A stretch of DNA of 64,000 nucleotides from an uncultured Isosphaeraceae bacterium (GTDB taxonomy: Bacteria; Planctomycetota; Planctomycetia; Isosphaerales; Isosphaeraceae): contig CAMFLR010000001.1 of NCBI GenBank assembly GCA_945957605.1, positions 930,001 through 994,000 of the forward strand. The letters are read 5' to 3'. The position numbers and the translations under genes are program-made. Below, in pieces: positions 8,011 to 17,847 of the stretch. Position 1 is the first letter of the stretch. Each line of letters opens with the position of its first letter. The notes beneath the pieces are model-generated. The model had not been told where the DNA came from. It worked only from the letters and a program-made list of their open reading frames with translations, and made no database searches.

Positions 8011-9309
8011 ATGGCAACGCAAACAGTGACGAAATCGCTCCGTTCGATATTCTCGGTCATTCTGCCGCTTTTGGTTCTCCTCACGACCACGCAGCGCGGC
8101 TCGGTGTTTGCGGCCGATAGCCTGAGAGTCGGCGACACTGCCCCGTCGTTATCAGTCGAGGTGCTGCTCAACGCTCCCGAACGTGCGTCGGCCGAATGGG
8201 ATCGACTCAAGGGCAAAGTGGTCGTTGTCGAGTTCTGGGCGACGTGGTGTGCCCCTTGTATCGCCAGCATCCCGCACCTCAACGAACTGGCGGATCAGTT
8301 TCGTACGAAGGAAGTCGTGTTCATCTCGCTCACCGATGAGTCGCGGGACACCGTCGATCCGTTTCTGAGACGCAAGCCGATCAAGGGCTGGGTGGCTCTC
8401 GACACAGACGGCAAGGCTGGCGAGGCTTACGGCGTGACCGGCATCCCGCGCACTTTCATCATCGGTCGTGATGGCAAGATTCTCGGTGAAACCTATCCCT
8501 CCGAATTGAAACCAGAGCATATCGAAAAAGCCTTGCGCGGCGAGCCGCTTGGGATGGAACAAAGCGCAACCAAGCCCGCTGGAGCGACCGTGCCTCGCGA
8601 GCGAAAGTATGGCAGTACCTTTCGTCCGGGCGAATACCCTCTTCTCGTCGGCGAACAGAAAATCCTCCCCGAGCCATTGGCTCAGGTGATCGTACGCCCG
8701 GCCCTTGATCTAGGGGGCGGTTCACGCGGGGGAGCGGGAAAGAACGGTGTCACCTGGATCAACATCGACGCGACTTCCGCTGTGAAGCAAGCCTATTCCC
8801 AAGCTTTTGATATTCCCGATAGTCGCGTCGATGTGCGAGCACACTTGCCGAATAAGCACTTTGACATTGTGATCAAAACGGCCACATATAATCCACTCCA
8901 GTTCCGTCGCCTCGTTGAGGCGGGTCTGGGAGCCACTTTCGGCCTCGCCACTCGCATCGAGGACCGCGAAGTCGATGTGCTACTTCTCAAGGCGCCAGAC
9001 GCCAAGTTGGTGAAGCTTATGCCGACGGTCAGCACAGGCGGCTCGGGGGTGAGCACAAAGCTGGAGTCGGGACGCATGGTTGCGAATGTGATCAATGGGA
9101 ATCTCTCCGGCCTGGCGAGTACGCTTGAGTCGACTTTGAATACTCCGGTCTTTGATGAGAGTCGACTCACGGCGCGATATGATTTCGACTTCATCCTGCC
9201 CAAGGACATTGCGGAAGCGAGTAAGTCGCTTGGGACGCTCGGTCTGACGCTTGAGAAAGGACGACGAAAGCTGTCCTACCTTGTTGTCGAGCAAGCGGGC
9301 AAGGATTAG
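8011..9309 (+). CDS. Secreted TlpA-like thioredoxin fused to a TIGR03435/DUF3738 domain
   Basis: The 432-residue protein has a signal peptide (about residues 1-35), then a TlpA/ResA-type redoxin with WATWCAPC (catalytic C80 and C83) and the cis-proline region GVTGIPRTFIIG. A linker leads to a C-terminal domain of about 190 residues. That domain contains AYSQAFDIPDSRVDV, a central RMVANVINGNLSGLASTLE and an ending TLGLTLEKGRRKLSYLVVE, which match the soil-associated TIGR03435 (DUF3738) family. TlpA domains reduce disulfides outside the cytoplasm. The DUF3738 role is unknown. The fusion suggests DUF3738 acts with, or is a substrate of, periplasmic thiol chemistry. Confidence 0.87.
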   Translation: MATQTVTKSLRSIFSVILPLLVLLTTTQRGSVFAADSLRVGDTAPSLSVEVLLNAPERASAEWDRLKGKVVVVEFWATWCAPCIASIPHLNELADQFRTKEVVFISLTDESRDTVDPFLRRKPIKGWVALDTDGKAGEAYGVTGIPRTFIIGRDGKILGETYPSELKPEHIEKALRGEPLGMEQSATKPAGATVPRERKYGSTFRPGEYPLLVGEQKILPEPLAQVIVRPALDLGGGSRGGAGKNGVTWINIDATSAVKQAYSQAFDIPDSRVDVRAHLPNKHFDIVIKTATYNPLQFRRLVEAGLGATFGLATRIEDREVDVLLLKAPDAKLVKLMPTVSTGGSGVSTKLESGRMVANVINGNLSGLASTLESTLNTPVFDESRLTARYDFDFILPKDIAEASKSLGTLGLTLEKGRRKLSYLVVEQAGKD

Positions 9310-9352
9310 CAGCGGCGCGACGAGACGTCCTGTGCAGCAAACAGAGCGACAA

Positions 9353-9379
9353 GCCGGCTCGAGTCAAACAAGAGCCGGC
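9353..9379. terminator. Hairpin between convergent genes
   Basis: GCCGGCTC (9353-9360) and GAGCCGGC (9372-9379) form a perfect 8-base stem with an 11-base loop, 44 bases after the TlpA-fusion stop. No T-run follows on either strand, so termination is only plausible. Confidence 0.35.
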
Positions 9380-9411
9380 CGCGTTCTCAAATAGGCAGAT
9401 GCATCAGTGGT

Positions 9412-12400
9412 TTAAGGTCCGACGCGATGCAGCGTGATCTTTCTCGCTTGCGTCGAGGGAACTTCGTTCGACGCCTCGCGAATTGTGAATGTCGTCCCAC
9501 CTTGAGAATCCTCAACGGTCGCCGAGTGCGGACCTGCTTCCAGGCCGGGAAGCGTGATGCGTCCGGCGGAATCGGTTCGTAGATTCGCTGGCCAGATTGC
9601 GGCGAACGGCCCTTTGGGTCGAGCGATCTTGACGAGTCGATTCGCAAATGGCTTGCCTTGAGCGTCGACGAATTCGAGCGTCTCCGTCTCGCCGGGTGAC
9701 GGTATCTCCAGGTTGATCGGCGGTGGGGCCTGGTTTGCGATGAGCTGTAACTCGATCGACTTTGAGATCCACATTTCATCGCGCACGGCCTGCACCAGGT
9801 ATTTGCCTGGCGTCAGGGCGTCGAACCGGAAGCGACCGTCGAGCCCCGGCGAAAGCTGGCGGCTCAGGACTCCATTGAGCACGCCCCGATCCTGGTAGGC
9901 AGCCATAACACGAATTCCAGTTCCGCCATCGGCCGCCCGACCGCCGACGGCAAGGCGTCCTTCGACGGCAATCGATTCGGCCAGGACGATTTGGGCCGTC
10001 TTCCCTTCTTCGATAGGCACAATCATCGGACCATAACGGCCCGGTAGTGAGACGACGAGTGTCGGCTTGGTGACTTCAAGAGATTTGTTGTGCCCCTGCG
10101 AATCTCCCGACATCCAGACTCCACGCCAGGTGAGTCGACCGCTGCCGTCGGTCCGCCCCATTGCGACCGGCCCGGGATGGCCCGGCTGGAACAGATAGGC
10201 CTGCGCAGCGAATGCTGGGGTCTTGCCATCGGGTAGGAGAACGATGGGTGGTTCGACTTGGGGTACGCCTTCATTGATCGCGATTCCCCCCATCCCCATC
10301 ATGACACTCTGATTGCGTTGGCCATTCTTTTCGGGCTCAATTGGGCCCGGCTTCAGGTCGACATGAGTGACCTCACCTTCAACAATCTCGACGATCTGCC
10401 GGCCGCTGTTACGGGACAAGCCGTCGCCGTTGAACCTCATGAATTGGAGGGTGGCCGGCCCTGATAAAAACGGGCCGCCGATAAACTCTCCAGTGACGGA
10501 GTTATAGCGCCAACTCGGCTGCAGAGCCTGCTGGTTCTGGAACGGATAGATGGAGAAGTCTTCTGATTTCTCGTCTCCAGTCAACTGAATCTTTCCGCGA
10601 ACATAGCCAACTCTTCTGGCCTTCATTTCAAGGAAAGTTTCCTTGCCCGATGAGACGTCGACCTGAGTTCCGGGCACGATCGCGATTGTCCCTTTGAACG
10701 CATCATCGCTGGGCATCGTCCCGCCCATAGACATGGGAGGGGGCCCCTGCGCCTCGATATAACTCTGGATTTGGTACTTTCTACCGGTCGCAAGTCCCTT
10801 GAATACCACTTCGCCGTTGGCGTCGGTCGAAGCAAATGGCCCGTTACGATCGAACGGAGAAGGGATCTCGACCATCCCTCGCGCAGGCTTGCCGTCGAGC
10901 CCGAGCAAGCGGACGCGAATCGCCCCCGCCTCGTGCAGCACGCCGACGAGTCGAACCGGCTCGGCGATCCGCACGGCTGAGGAAATCGCCAGCAGAGTTT
11001 CAGCCTCATAGTAGGGCTCCTGAGGCGGGAACGAATTCGCAGGGAGGTCGCGAAATTGGACGCCGACGCTCCAGAGGCCGTCCGCTGTGAACGTATGCTC
11101 GCCAATCCCGTTTTCGTCGACCTTCATGCTCGTGTGCCACTGCGTGGCGCCGGCCTGTACGAATCGCAAACCGACACTTTCTCCAGCTGTCCAACGACCG
11201 TGTGGCCGTATGACCTGAAACCGGATCTTGCGATTGGCTGCGGCGGCGACGTTGGCCGAAGCGATCGACACAACGGTGCTCGTATCACGGCCGGCAACGA
11301 TTGGAACGCCGTCGACCGCGCCAGTGCTGACACCATGCAAAGCGAACGCTCCTCGCCGAGCTTCGCGATGGACTCCCTGCGCACTGTCCGAAGCGTGCAC
11401 GTTATAGATACCCGGAATAAGCTCGCTGAACCGTGCCACGCCGTTCCCATCGGTGACAGCTTTGGGCTCGACCAGTGCCTCGAACTGCCCTTTCGCTGGT
11501 CCGCCGCTGTCGCGCGCCCAGCCAAATCCGGCCATGATCGCCGCGCTACCGGTGGCTTCGAGCTGAACCATCACATTCGGCAGCGGCTTACCCTCGCGGA
11601 GTACTGTGACGCTTGCCGAGCCGCCGACATCGGCGACGGTCAGGTCAACCTTGGCGGGTCGGTCGTTGTCAACCGTTCGGGCCACGGCATTGACGACGGC
11701 CAGAGGATGTCCCTTGACCTTGGCGACCAGCACGGGCGATTCAGTCGACGGGCGGATCTCGCCGCTGAATGAGTAATGTCCTTGCGCATCGGTAGTTGTC
11801 GAAAGGATGTCTTCATACATCCGTATTCCGCCGTGGTAGGCCGTCCTGAGATAGACTTCTGCCTTCTCCAACGGACGTCCCGAGGTGTCTTTGACAGTCC
11901 CCTCGACCCAGGTCACCACACCCTTTTTGCCATTTAATTGCGTAAGCATCCTTTCCCGCTCCGCTTTTTGCCGGGCTACGATCGCGGGAGGTAACTCAGG
12001 AGCCGGGTCGATCTTGAGCCCCTCGATTTTCTGACCGGGAGCGAGCCAAACGGTAATCTGGGCCGCTTTGGTGCTGGGAACGTTGCCTTTCCCGGTCACT
12101 CGCAAATAGTAGCGGCCGGGAGGGACTTCGCTGAACGTGAAATTGCCAGAGTCATCGCAAGCGACCGGAGAGTGATGTTGTGGTTCGAGGTGGATGAATA
12201 ATCCTGGGGCGACAACCTTCGCATCGAGGTTTCCAGAAATCGAGCCAAACTTTGCGAGTAGCGCCATGTCGACTTTTGCGATCGCCCCCGCCTTCACGTC
12301 GATCGGGCCGGTCGCGCCAAAGCCTTCTCCGGGGACACTTACGCGTAAATCCCTGACCGAGGGAAACCAGCGCATCCGAAACCGGCCATTCGCGTCGAGT

Positions 12401-12936
12401 TTACCGCTAAACCGGGCGTCGGCTGGTCCGCGGCTCGTCTCGCCCATTTGCCAAACTGGCATGACATGCACGCGGCGATCGGACAACGGCTTCCCGTCAG
12501 AATCACGAACCAGAACGTCAACTTCGCCGGGTTCTGGGCATTCGATCTCGAGCTTGCCGCCACGCCAGACCGCCTTCACTGGTTTCGCCAGAGCCGAGAT
12601 CACGCTAGTTTCCAGCGCTTCCTGCGGTTGGTTGAACCTGCCTTGTTGCACTGCCTCGATCGTCCACCGCCCGCCGCTTTCAGCCTCGGCCCAGCAAGAA
12701 TGCTCCTGCTGGCCGTCCGGTTGCGGGGTGCGACCGGGCATTAGCCAGGTGCGAAAGCGTCCCTTTTCGTCTGTAACAGCGGAATAGGTTTGGTCGGTCT
12801 GGTCGAAGACATGGAGCTTGAGGTGAGCCGCTGGTCGGTCGGTCCCGGCGATCCTGGCCACGCCTTCAATTGTCCCGGGCGGATTTTGAGTGATGAGTGC
12901 AGAAGTCATCACCACAACATGGATCATACCGAGCAT
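9412..12936 (-). CDS. Very long exported carboxypeptidase-regulatory-like repeat protein
   Basis: The ATG at 12936 has GGAGG six bases upstream and starts a plausible signal peptide (LGMIHVVVMTSALIT), so it is preferred over the in-frame start at 12972. The 1174-residue product is a string of beta-sandwich units of the CarboxypepD_reg-like/Ig-like type. Each is marked by variants of G-V-x-x-x-x-G-x-P and DANGRFRF or TDAQGHYSFSG turns, for example near residues 35, 160, 240, 345 and 1050. No catalytic motif was seen. Such proteins are usually cell-surface or secreted and may bind polysaccharide or protein. It is the last gene of a minus-strand block that also contains two sigma factors and a receptor kinase, but gaps of more than 150 bases argue against one transcript. 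Confidence 0.85.
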   Translation of the reverse strand: MLGMIHVVVMTSALITQNPPGTIEGVARIAGTDRPAAHLKLHVFDQTDQTYSAVTDEKGRFRTWLMPGRTPQPDGQQEHSCWAEAESGGRWTIEAVQQGRFNQPQEALETSVISALAKPVKAVWRGGKLEIECPEPGEVDVLVRDSDGKPLSDRRVHVMPVWQMGETSRGPADARFSGKLDANGRFRMRWFPSVRDLRVSVPGEGFGATGPIDVKAGAIAKVDMALLAKFGSISGNLDAKVVAPGLFIHLEPQHHSPVACDDSGNFTFSEVPPGRYYLRVTGKGNVPSTKAAQITVWLAPGQKIEGLKIDPAPELPPAIVARQKAERERMLTQLNGKKGVVTWVEGTVKDTSGRPLEKAEVYLRTAYHGGIRMYEDILSTTTDAQGHYSFSGEIRPSTESPVLVAKVKGHPLAVVNAVARTVDNDRPAKVDLTVADVGGSASVTVLREGKPLPNVMVQLEATGSAAIMAGFGWARDSGGPAKGQFEALVEPKAVTDGNGVARFSELIPGIYNVHASDSAQGVHREARRGAFALHGVSTGAVDGVPIVAGRDTSTVVSIASANVAAAANRKIRFQVIRPHGRWTAGESVGLRFVQAGATQWHTSMKVDENGIGEHTFTADGLWSVGVQFRDLPANSFPPQEPYYEAETLLAISSAVRIAEPVRLVGVLHEAGAIRVRLLGLDGKPARGMVEIPSPFDRNGPFASTDANGEVVFKGLATGRKYQIQSYIEAQGPPPMSMGGTMPSDDAFKGTIAIVPGTQVDVSSGKETFLEMKARRVGYVRGKIQLTGDEKSEDFSIYPFQNQQALQPSWRYNSVTGEFIGGPFLSGPATLQFMRFNGDGLSRNSGRQIVEIVEGEVTHVDLKPGPIEPEKNGQRNQSVMMGMGGIAINEGVPQVEPPIVLLPDGKTPAFAAQAYLFQPGHPGPVAMGRTDGSGRLTWRGVWMSGDSQGHNKSLEVTKPTLVVSLPGRYGPMIVPIEEGKTAQIVLAESIAVEGRLAVGGRAADGGTGIRVMAAYQDRGVLNGVLSRQLSPGLDGRFRFDALTPGKYLVQAVRDEMWISKSIELQLIANQAPPPINLEIPSPGETETLEFVDAQGKPFANRLVKIARPKGPFAAIWPANLRTDSAGRITLPGLEAGPHSATVEDSQGGTTFTIREASNEVPSTQARKITLHRVGP

Positions 12937-13112
12937 CGGCGACCTCCGGTCGGCCTCAGATTTTCGACCCACCCGCCACCGGTCTCAGGAGAGGAGACCT
13001 ATACAATCAACGAGTGGATCTCCATGCGATCCTAGACGGGAGGTTGAAGCGACGCAATCGGCTGACCTAACAGCCCATCTAGAATCGTTTCCGAGACTGT
13101 TGAAAAACGAGC

Positions 13113-13520
13113 TTAGGCGTCGGGCTCGTCCGAGCAAAGTCCTGTCTCGACCTCGGCGGCAGGATCGCCTTCGTAGAGCAGCGAAGCATTGCCATGTGCA
13201 TATTCGTGAAATGCGAACATCTGCGAAGGGGCGTAGACCTGCCCCAATTCTTCGATCGGCGTATCGGTATTGAGAAACTTTTTGCTGAAACAAAGCAGCG
13301 GGTAAACTGGGTCGGAATCGGCAGACGGCTTGAACCAACATTGGTCGTGGAAATTCCCCATCGTGAAGAGGAATGACGCACAAATCTTTTGCCTTACGGC
13401 CGCATCGGCGATGCCGTTTTCTTGCAGCGCTGCGTCGAGCGTTGCGACTTGCAAACACTGATACGATGCGCCCATATCTTCATAGGCATCATCACGCACG
13501 AGCCGAGTCGGATCTGCCAT
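13113..13520 (-). CDS. Hypothetical cytosolic protein downstream of an ECF sigma factor
   Basis: A 135-residue acidic protein beginning MADPTRLVRDDAYEDMG. It has no signal peptide or membrane helix. Two cysteines and aromatic-rich stretches (NFHDQCWFKP, FAFHEYAHG) are visible, but no known motif. The start was chosen at the ATG at 13520 because a longer frame running upstream crosses the sigma-factor gene and has no coding character there. It lies 170 bases after the sigma-factor stop on the same strand. Family unknown. It could be a target or partner of that sigma factor, but only position supports this. Confidence 0.62.
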   Translation of the reverse strand: MADPTRLVRDDAYEDMGASYQCLQVATLDAALQENGIADAAVRQKICASFLFTMGNFHDQCWFKPSADSDPVYPLLCFSKKFLNTDTPIEELGQVYAPSQMFAFHEYAHGNASLLYEGDPAAEVETGLCSDEPDA

Positions 13521-13690
13521 GGTTGTCGCCCCAGTGCTTGTCGAAACGTGCTCGGCGGCCCCACTTCGGCCGAGCCATTTTCGATCGTAGCACAAAGCCT
13601 GGTGGCAACCCATAAGTTGGTGCAACGTGAGGTTGAAACTCGGTTTTTGTGCAATACAGGGGCCAGACGCCCGCCGCAAGCTGCCAAGAA

Positions 13691-14326
13691 TCAGCTCAAT
13701 GCGCGAGACTGGCTCTCTTCGAGTCCTTCGCCCAGCTCGACTTGCAACCAGGCTCGCGCGTATGTCCAGTATCGCTCCGCGGATGCTAACGAGATATCCA
13801 AAGCGTGCGCAGCTTCTTCCGACGTTAAACCAGCAAAATAGCGGAGTTTTACAAGTTCTGCTTTGACGGGAGAATGACGCCAAAGCTTTTCCAAAGCTTC
13901 ATCAAGCGCCAGAATATCTTCACGTGGTTCTGCAAATCCTACGGCATGTTGATCGGGATCGAAATCGTGACGGTCGAAGTTCCCGCCGCGTTTGAGAGCT
14001 CGTTTGCGTCGCGCACGTTCGACCAGAATTCTCCGCATCGCCTCTGCGGCTGCCGCAAAGAAGTGACCGCGGCCGGTCCACAGTCTCCCCGTTCCGTTGC
14101 CCGTTTCGACCACACGAAGGTACGCCTCGTGCACCAGTGCCGTGGCCTGAAGCGTATGCCCAGGATCTTCGCGGGCAAGCCTTCTGGCAGCTAGTTCCCG
14201 AAGCGCGTTATAGACGAGAGGAAGAAGCTTTTCCGGCTCGTGGGACTCCTGGCCAACAGCGGCGGTCGGCACGCTCGAAAGCGTCTCGAATCCCGAGAAG
14301 TCGTTGTAGAAAGTAGATATCGACAT
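13691..14326 (-). CDS. ECF sigma factor, TIGR02999 type
   Basis: From the ATG at 14326 the product is 211 residues. Region 2 shows LLPLVYNALRELAARRLA and GHTLQATALVHEAYLRV, then GRGHFFAAAAEAMRRILVERARRK, which is the hallmark of the TIGR02999 group. Region 4 has LRYFAGLTSEEAAHALDIS followed by AERYWTYARAWL, the DNA-binding helix pair for -35 recognition. These sigma factors in Planctomycetota and Acidobacteria usually pair with Ser/Thr kinases rather than classic anti-sigma factors, and the kinase gene at 14662 lies directly upstream on the same strand. Frame evidence supports a later start than the longest possible one, whose first 36 residues lack family features. Confidence 0.9.
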   Translation of the reverse strand: MSISTFYNDFSGFETLSSVPTAAVGQESHEPEKLLPLVYNALRELAARRLAREDPGHTLQATALVHEAYLRVVETGNGTGRLWTGRGHFFAAAAEAMRRILVERARRKRALKRGGNFDRHDFDPDQHAVGFAEPREDILALDEALEKLWRHSPVKAELVKLRYFAGLTSEEAAHALDISLASAERYWTYARAWLQVELGEGLEESQSRALS

Positions 14327-14661
14327 GAAGCGACTCTGACCGTGGGGAGCAACGCTGATCGATAAACAATCGTCGGCGGTTGAACGGTTGCGGAGAGCTA
14401 TTGTGGGCAGAAAATCGTGAGTTAGAGATCTCACTGGACAACAGGCTTATGCCGCTCATGCCGACTGCTGCTCTACCATGCGACGCTCGCGTCGAATTTG
14501 TCTCAAAAGTTCGAAGAATTTCGCGACGAGACTGCTGCCACGCCAGATCTTCAACTTCGTGGGTCTCCCAACGATTCGAAGCACCGTGGCTCCGATCGCC
14601 TTATCCGAACACGCTTAGTTTTTTGATTGCAAAGCCAAAATGCTCAGTCCAAAGATGAGCG
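14327..14661. other. Gap between kinase and sigma-factor genes
   Basis: This 335-base gap follows the kinase stop and precedes the sigma-factor start on the same strand. It is long enough to hold a separate promoter for the sigma factor. I saw no clear promoter, RNA gene or terminator. Confidence 0.45.
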
Positions 14662-16968
14662 TTATTTTCCGCCAACTTCCTTCCAGAAGTCGAATATGGG
14701 CTTGTCGTTGACGAGTGCTAATGACTTGAATGACTTCAGAAACGGTTTGCAATCTGGTCGGTAATCGAATCGCAACGTTGCGAGCGGCATGTTCGCGAGT
14801 GGCGAGAAATCGCCGGTCCCTACGTTAACGATGCTCAGTTTCCGGATAGGAAGACCGCGAAGGGGTGAGAGGTCGGAGATAGGCATGGCATCCAGGATCA
14901 GAACACTGATTGATTTCATATTTGCGAGCACGGAGATGTCCGAGATTGGCAACTCCGTCAGATTCAAGTAGCCAAGCGGCATACCCTGAAGCGGACTCAA
15001 GTCGGAGATTTTGTGATCCCACGCGAGGTCCAACCATACGATGGGCATCCCTGCCAAAGGCTTAAGACTCGTAATAGGGGTATGTTGAAGTGCCAGCGTG
15101 TTCAATCGCATCTTGCTCAACGGCGACAGGTCGGAAACTTGCGTATCGTGCGCGCTCAGGATATCGAGAGAAACGCCGCGCAATGGGCTCAAATCCGCGA
15201 CCGGGTTATTGTCAATACACAGATTCTTGAGGGGCAGTCCCTGAAGTGGGGTTAAGTCCGAAAGCTTACCAACGTGCAGGTCGGTACCGCGACAGAGAAG
15301 CACTTTAAGTCCCTTGAGTGCTCGCAAAGGAGAAATGTCGTTTATCTCGTCGGTAGTGATTCTCAGTTCCACGACCACGTTGCCATCGAATGCCGACGAA
15401 ACAGAGCCGTCATATGAAGGATTCAGTTCTTTCAGTCGCCCCACGACTGCCTTGACCTGTTGCTCGGCAGGCATCGCGGCGACACTTCGCTCCCAACGTT
15501 CGACTGGCGAGAGTTCGGTTTCATTTTCGATCCGCACCACGTGACGCTGGTCGCGGTTGATGGTGATCGATTCCTCACGAACGACCCAGCCGTCCTTTCT
15601 GGCCTCGACCCGGTGTTGTCCCGGCTTGAGTTGAATCTCCTTCACGCCAACACCCGCGATTTCCATGGCGTTGCCGTCCACGGTCAAGCTGACAAGTGGA
15701 TCTTCGACCTCCAAAACGAGCGTGCCGTGGGGCGACCAGAGCCGGACGGCTGCACCAGTGCCAAGACCTACCAACAACACGACCAAGACGGCTGCTGCCC
15801 ACAGCCTGCGATGCGTTCTACCGATTCGATTCGCCCTCGCCATTCGATCGGACCGAGGCGTCTTGTTTAGCCCATGCAAACCAGCGAGCAACGCCGCCAA
15901 TTGCTCGGCGACATCGCTTGCAGAAGCGGGACGATTGGCGGGCTTCTTGGCGAGGAGACGCCCGATCAAGCGAGAGAGCGACTCGGGGATGTCGGGATTG
16001 ATTTCGCGAAGCGGTCGGGGCGCGTCTTCACAGACTCGCTTGATCACGGCGACGGTATTTGCCGCCCGAAACGCTGGTCTTCCCGCGCAAAGTTCGTAGA
16101 GCACGCTTCCAAGGCTGAACAAGTCGGTCCGCGCGTCGATCGGATCGCCGTTCGCCTGCTCGGGAGCCATATAGAGCGGTGTGCCGGCGATGAAGCCACT
16201 TTGCGTAAGGCTGGCATCGTCTGCGGCCCGCGCTAGCCCGAAGTCGGTCAGCTTGACGCGCTGGACGCCGTTTTCGAGGAGAATATTCGCCGGCTTGACG
16301 TCGCGGTGGATCAAGCCAAGCCTGTGCGCAGCAGCCAACCCATGAGCGGCCTGGATGCCGATACGCAGGACTTCCTTGGCATCGAGAGGCCCATTGCGAC
16401 GGACGAGAGCTTCCAGCGTGCAGCCGTCGATGAACTCCATCACGAGATAAGGCAGCGCCCCCTGAGCTTCGACGGCGTGAATCGCGACAACATGGTCATC
16501 GCGGACGGCGGCCGAAGCGCGTGACTCGCGGACGAACCGTCGTCGAGCTGAGCCGGAAGTTGCCAGGGTTGGCGCTAGCACTTTGAGTGCGACGATCCGC
16601 ATCAACTTCGTGTCGTGCGCGCGCAGGACTACACCCGTCCCGCCCTTCCCCACGACTTCGAAAACCTCGTAGTGATCCAGTCGTCCCAGAGAGCCCGGCT
16701 CGGACGAAGGAGCGAGGAACGACAGATCAACATCATCCTGCAGCGCCGCAGCCGCCAGAGATCTCCGGTGTTCGTCCGACGGTTCGTCGTCCGGAATACC
16801 GGGCAACCCACTCGGCCCCTCGTGAGCACGAAGCAAAATGTCGATCCGCGAGCGCAGCGCTTCATCTTGCCCGCACGCATCCTCGAGAAACGCAGCGCGC
16901 TCCTCCAGCGAAGCCTTTTCGACGGCGGCAAGGAAAATCGATTTGATCAGCGTTGAATCGGCTGACAC
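14662..16968 (-). CDS. Transmembrane Ser/Thr kinase with PEGA and leucine-rich-repeat outer domain
   Basis: The GTG start at 16968 has GAGGG just upstream. The 768-residue chain has a helical N terminus (1-95, the acidic extension seen in planctomycete kinases), then a Hanks-type kinase. This shows the glycine loop GKGGTGVV (107-114), K129, HRDVKPAN (221-228), DFG (242-244) and APE (268-270), so it looks active. A membrane helix at about 390-410 leads to a PEGA-like domain (about 415-485), then about eight irregular leucine-rich repeats of the I-x-D-L-S-P-L type (about 530-735). Kinase inside, PEGA and LRR outside is the layout of a receptor. The ECF sigma gene at 17041 sits 72 bases upstream on the same strand and probably shares a transcript. 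Confidence 0.92.
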   Translation of the reverse strand: MSADSTLIKSIFLAAVEKASLEERAAFLEDACGQDEALRSRIDILLRAHEGPSGLPGIPDDEPSDEHRRSLAAAALQDDVDLSFLAPSSEPGSLGRLDHYEVFEVVGKGGTGVVLRAHDTKLMRIVALKVLAPTLATSGSARRRFVRESRASAAVRDDHVVAIHAVEAQGALPYLVMEFIDGCTLEALVRRNGPLDAKEVLRIGIQAAHGLAAAHRLGLIHRDVKPANILLENGVQRVKLTDFGLARAADDASLTQSGFIAGTPLYMAPEQANGDPIDARTDLFSLGSVLYELCAGRPAFRAANTVAVIKRVCEDAPRPLREINPDIPESLSRLIGRLLAKKPANRPASASDVAEQLAALLAGLHGLNKTPRSDRMARANRIGRTHRRLWAAAVLVVLLVGLGTGAAVRLWSPHGTLVLEVEDPLVSLTVDGNAMEIAGVGVKEIQLKPGQHRVEARKDGWVVREESITINRDQRHVVRIENETELSPVERWERSVAAMPAEQQVKAVVGRLKELNPSYDGSVSSAFDGNVVVELRITTDEINDISPLRALKGLKVLLCRGTDLHVGKLSDLTPLQGLPLKNLCIDNNPVADLSPLRGVSLDILSAHDTQVSDLSPLSKMRLNTLALQHTPITSLKPLAGMPIVWLDLAWDHKISDLSPLQGMPLGYLNLTELPISDISVLANMKSISVLILDAMPISDLSPLRGLPIRKLSIVNVGTGDFSPLANMPLATLRFDYRPDCKPFLKSFKSLALVNDKPIFDFWKEVGGK

Positions 16969-17040
16969 GGTGCCCTCATGAGTCGGACCATCCTTTCATG
17001 CGATACCGCCAGCCAATTTGTCTCTCACATCTCAAAGATT

Positions 17041-17607
17041 TTATGATTCGCCCGCCGCTTCGCCAAGCGCGGCGCGGAGCCAGGCACGCGCGTAAGTCCA
17101 ATGGCGGTAAGCATGTGCACGCGACAAGTTGAGCGCGTCGGCGGCCTCCTCAACGGATAACCCCGCGTACAGCCTGAGTTTGACGACGGCAGCGGCATCC
17201 TCGTCCTCGGCGGCCAGGGTGGCAAGCGCATCATCAAGCGCAAGTAAGTCTTCTGGCTCCTGATCGGCAGCGGGCAGGTCGGGCAGGTCGACGCGTCGCC
17301 GTCCTCCGCCGTGCTTGTCACGCAACTTTCGACGTGCGTTTTCGATGAGAATTCGCCGCATCGCCTCGGCGGCTGCCGCGAAGAAGTGGCCGCGATTGTC
17401 CCAGTGCGATTCGTCCGCTTCGCCAACGAGTCGCAGGTAGGCTTCGTGCACAAGGGCGGTCGGTTGGAGAGTCTGCCCGGTCGATTCCTGAGCCATCTTG
17501 TGGGCGGCGAGTTTCCGCAATTCGGCGTAAACGAGCGGCAGCAGCTCGCTGGCGGCGTGCGGATCGCCCTGCTTGACGGCCGAAAGGATACGGGTGACGT
17601 CGCTCAT
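17041..17607 (-). CDS. ECF sigma factor, TIGR02999 type, upstream of the receptor kinase
   Basis: A 188-residue protein from the ATG at 17607 (a longer start at 17676 adds non-family sequence). Region 2 holds LLPLVYAELRKLAAHKMA, TLQPTALVHEAYLRLVG and GHFFAAAAEAMRRILIENARRKL. Region 4 holds LYAGLSVEEAADALNLSRA and YRHWTYARAWLRAAL. It is a paralogue of the factor at 13691 by motif pattern, with conserved phrases at the same spacing. Only 72 bases separate it from the kinase start, so the kinase may modulate it by phosphorylation, as proposed for other ECF-kinase pairs. No anti-sigma gene is adjacent. Confidence 0.92.
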   Translation of the reverse strand: MSDVTRILSAVKQGDPHAASELLPLVYAELRKLAAHKMAQESTGQTLQPTALVHEAYLRLVGEADESHWDNRGHFFAAAAEAMRRILIENARRKLRDKHGGGRRRVDLPDLPAADQEPEDLLALDDALATLAAEDEDAAAVVKLRLYAGLSVEEAADALNLSRAHAYRHWTYARAWLRAALGEAAGES

Positions 17608-17847
17608 ATTCTTAAAGCATAACCAGCAATCGGCGACCCATCCAGCATTCAAATGAGAGTTGGAACGAGTGTGCATTTAAACGAAACGTTGCCGGCCGCA
17701 AGTCAAGTACGCGATGATCGCCAGGTTATTGCTTCCGTGCATTCATCCCAAGGACGATAATCGTGCGTCGGTTGTGTGCAAAAGCGAGATTCGCGACGGA
17801 TTTCTTGTCGGCCCAGGTTCGCAGAAAAGCCCCAAGGTGATCGATCG

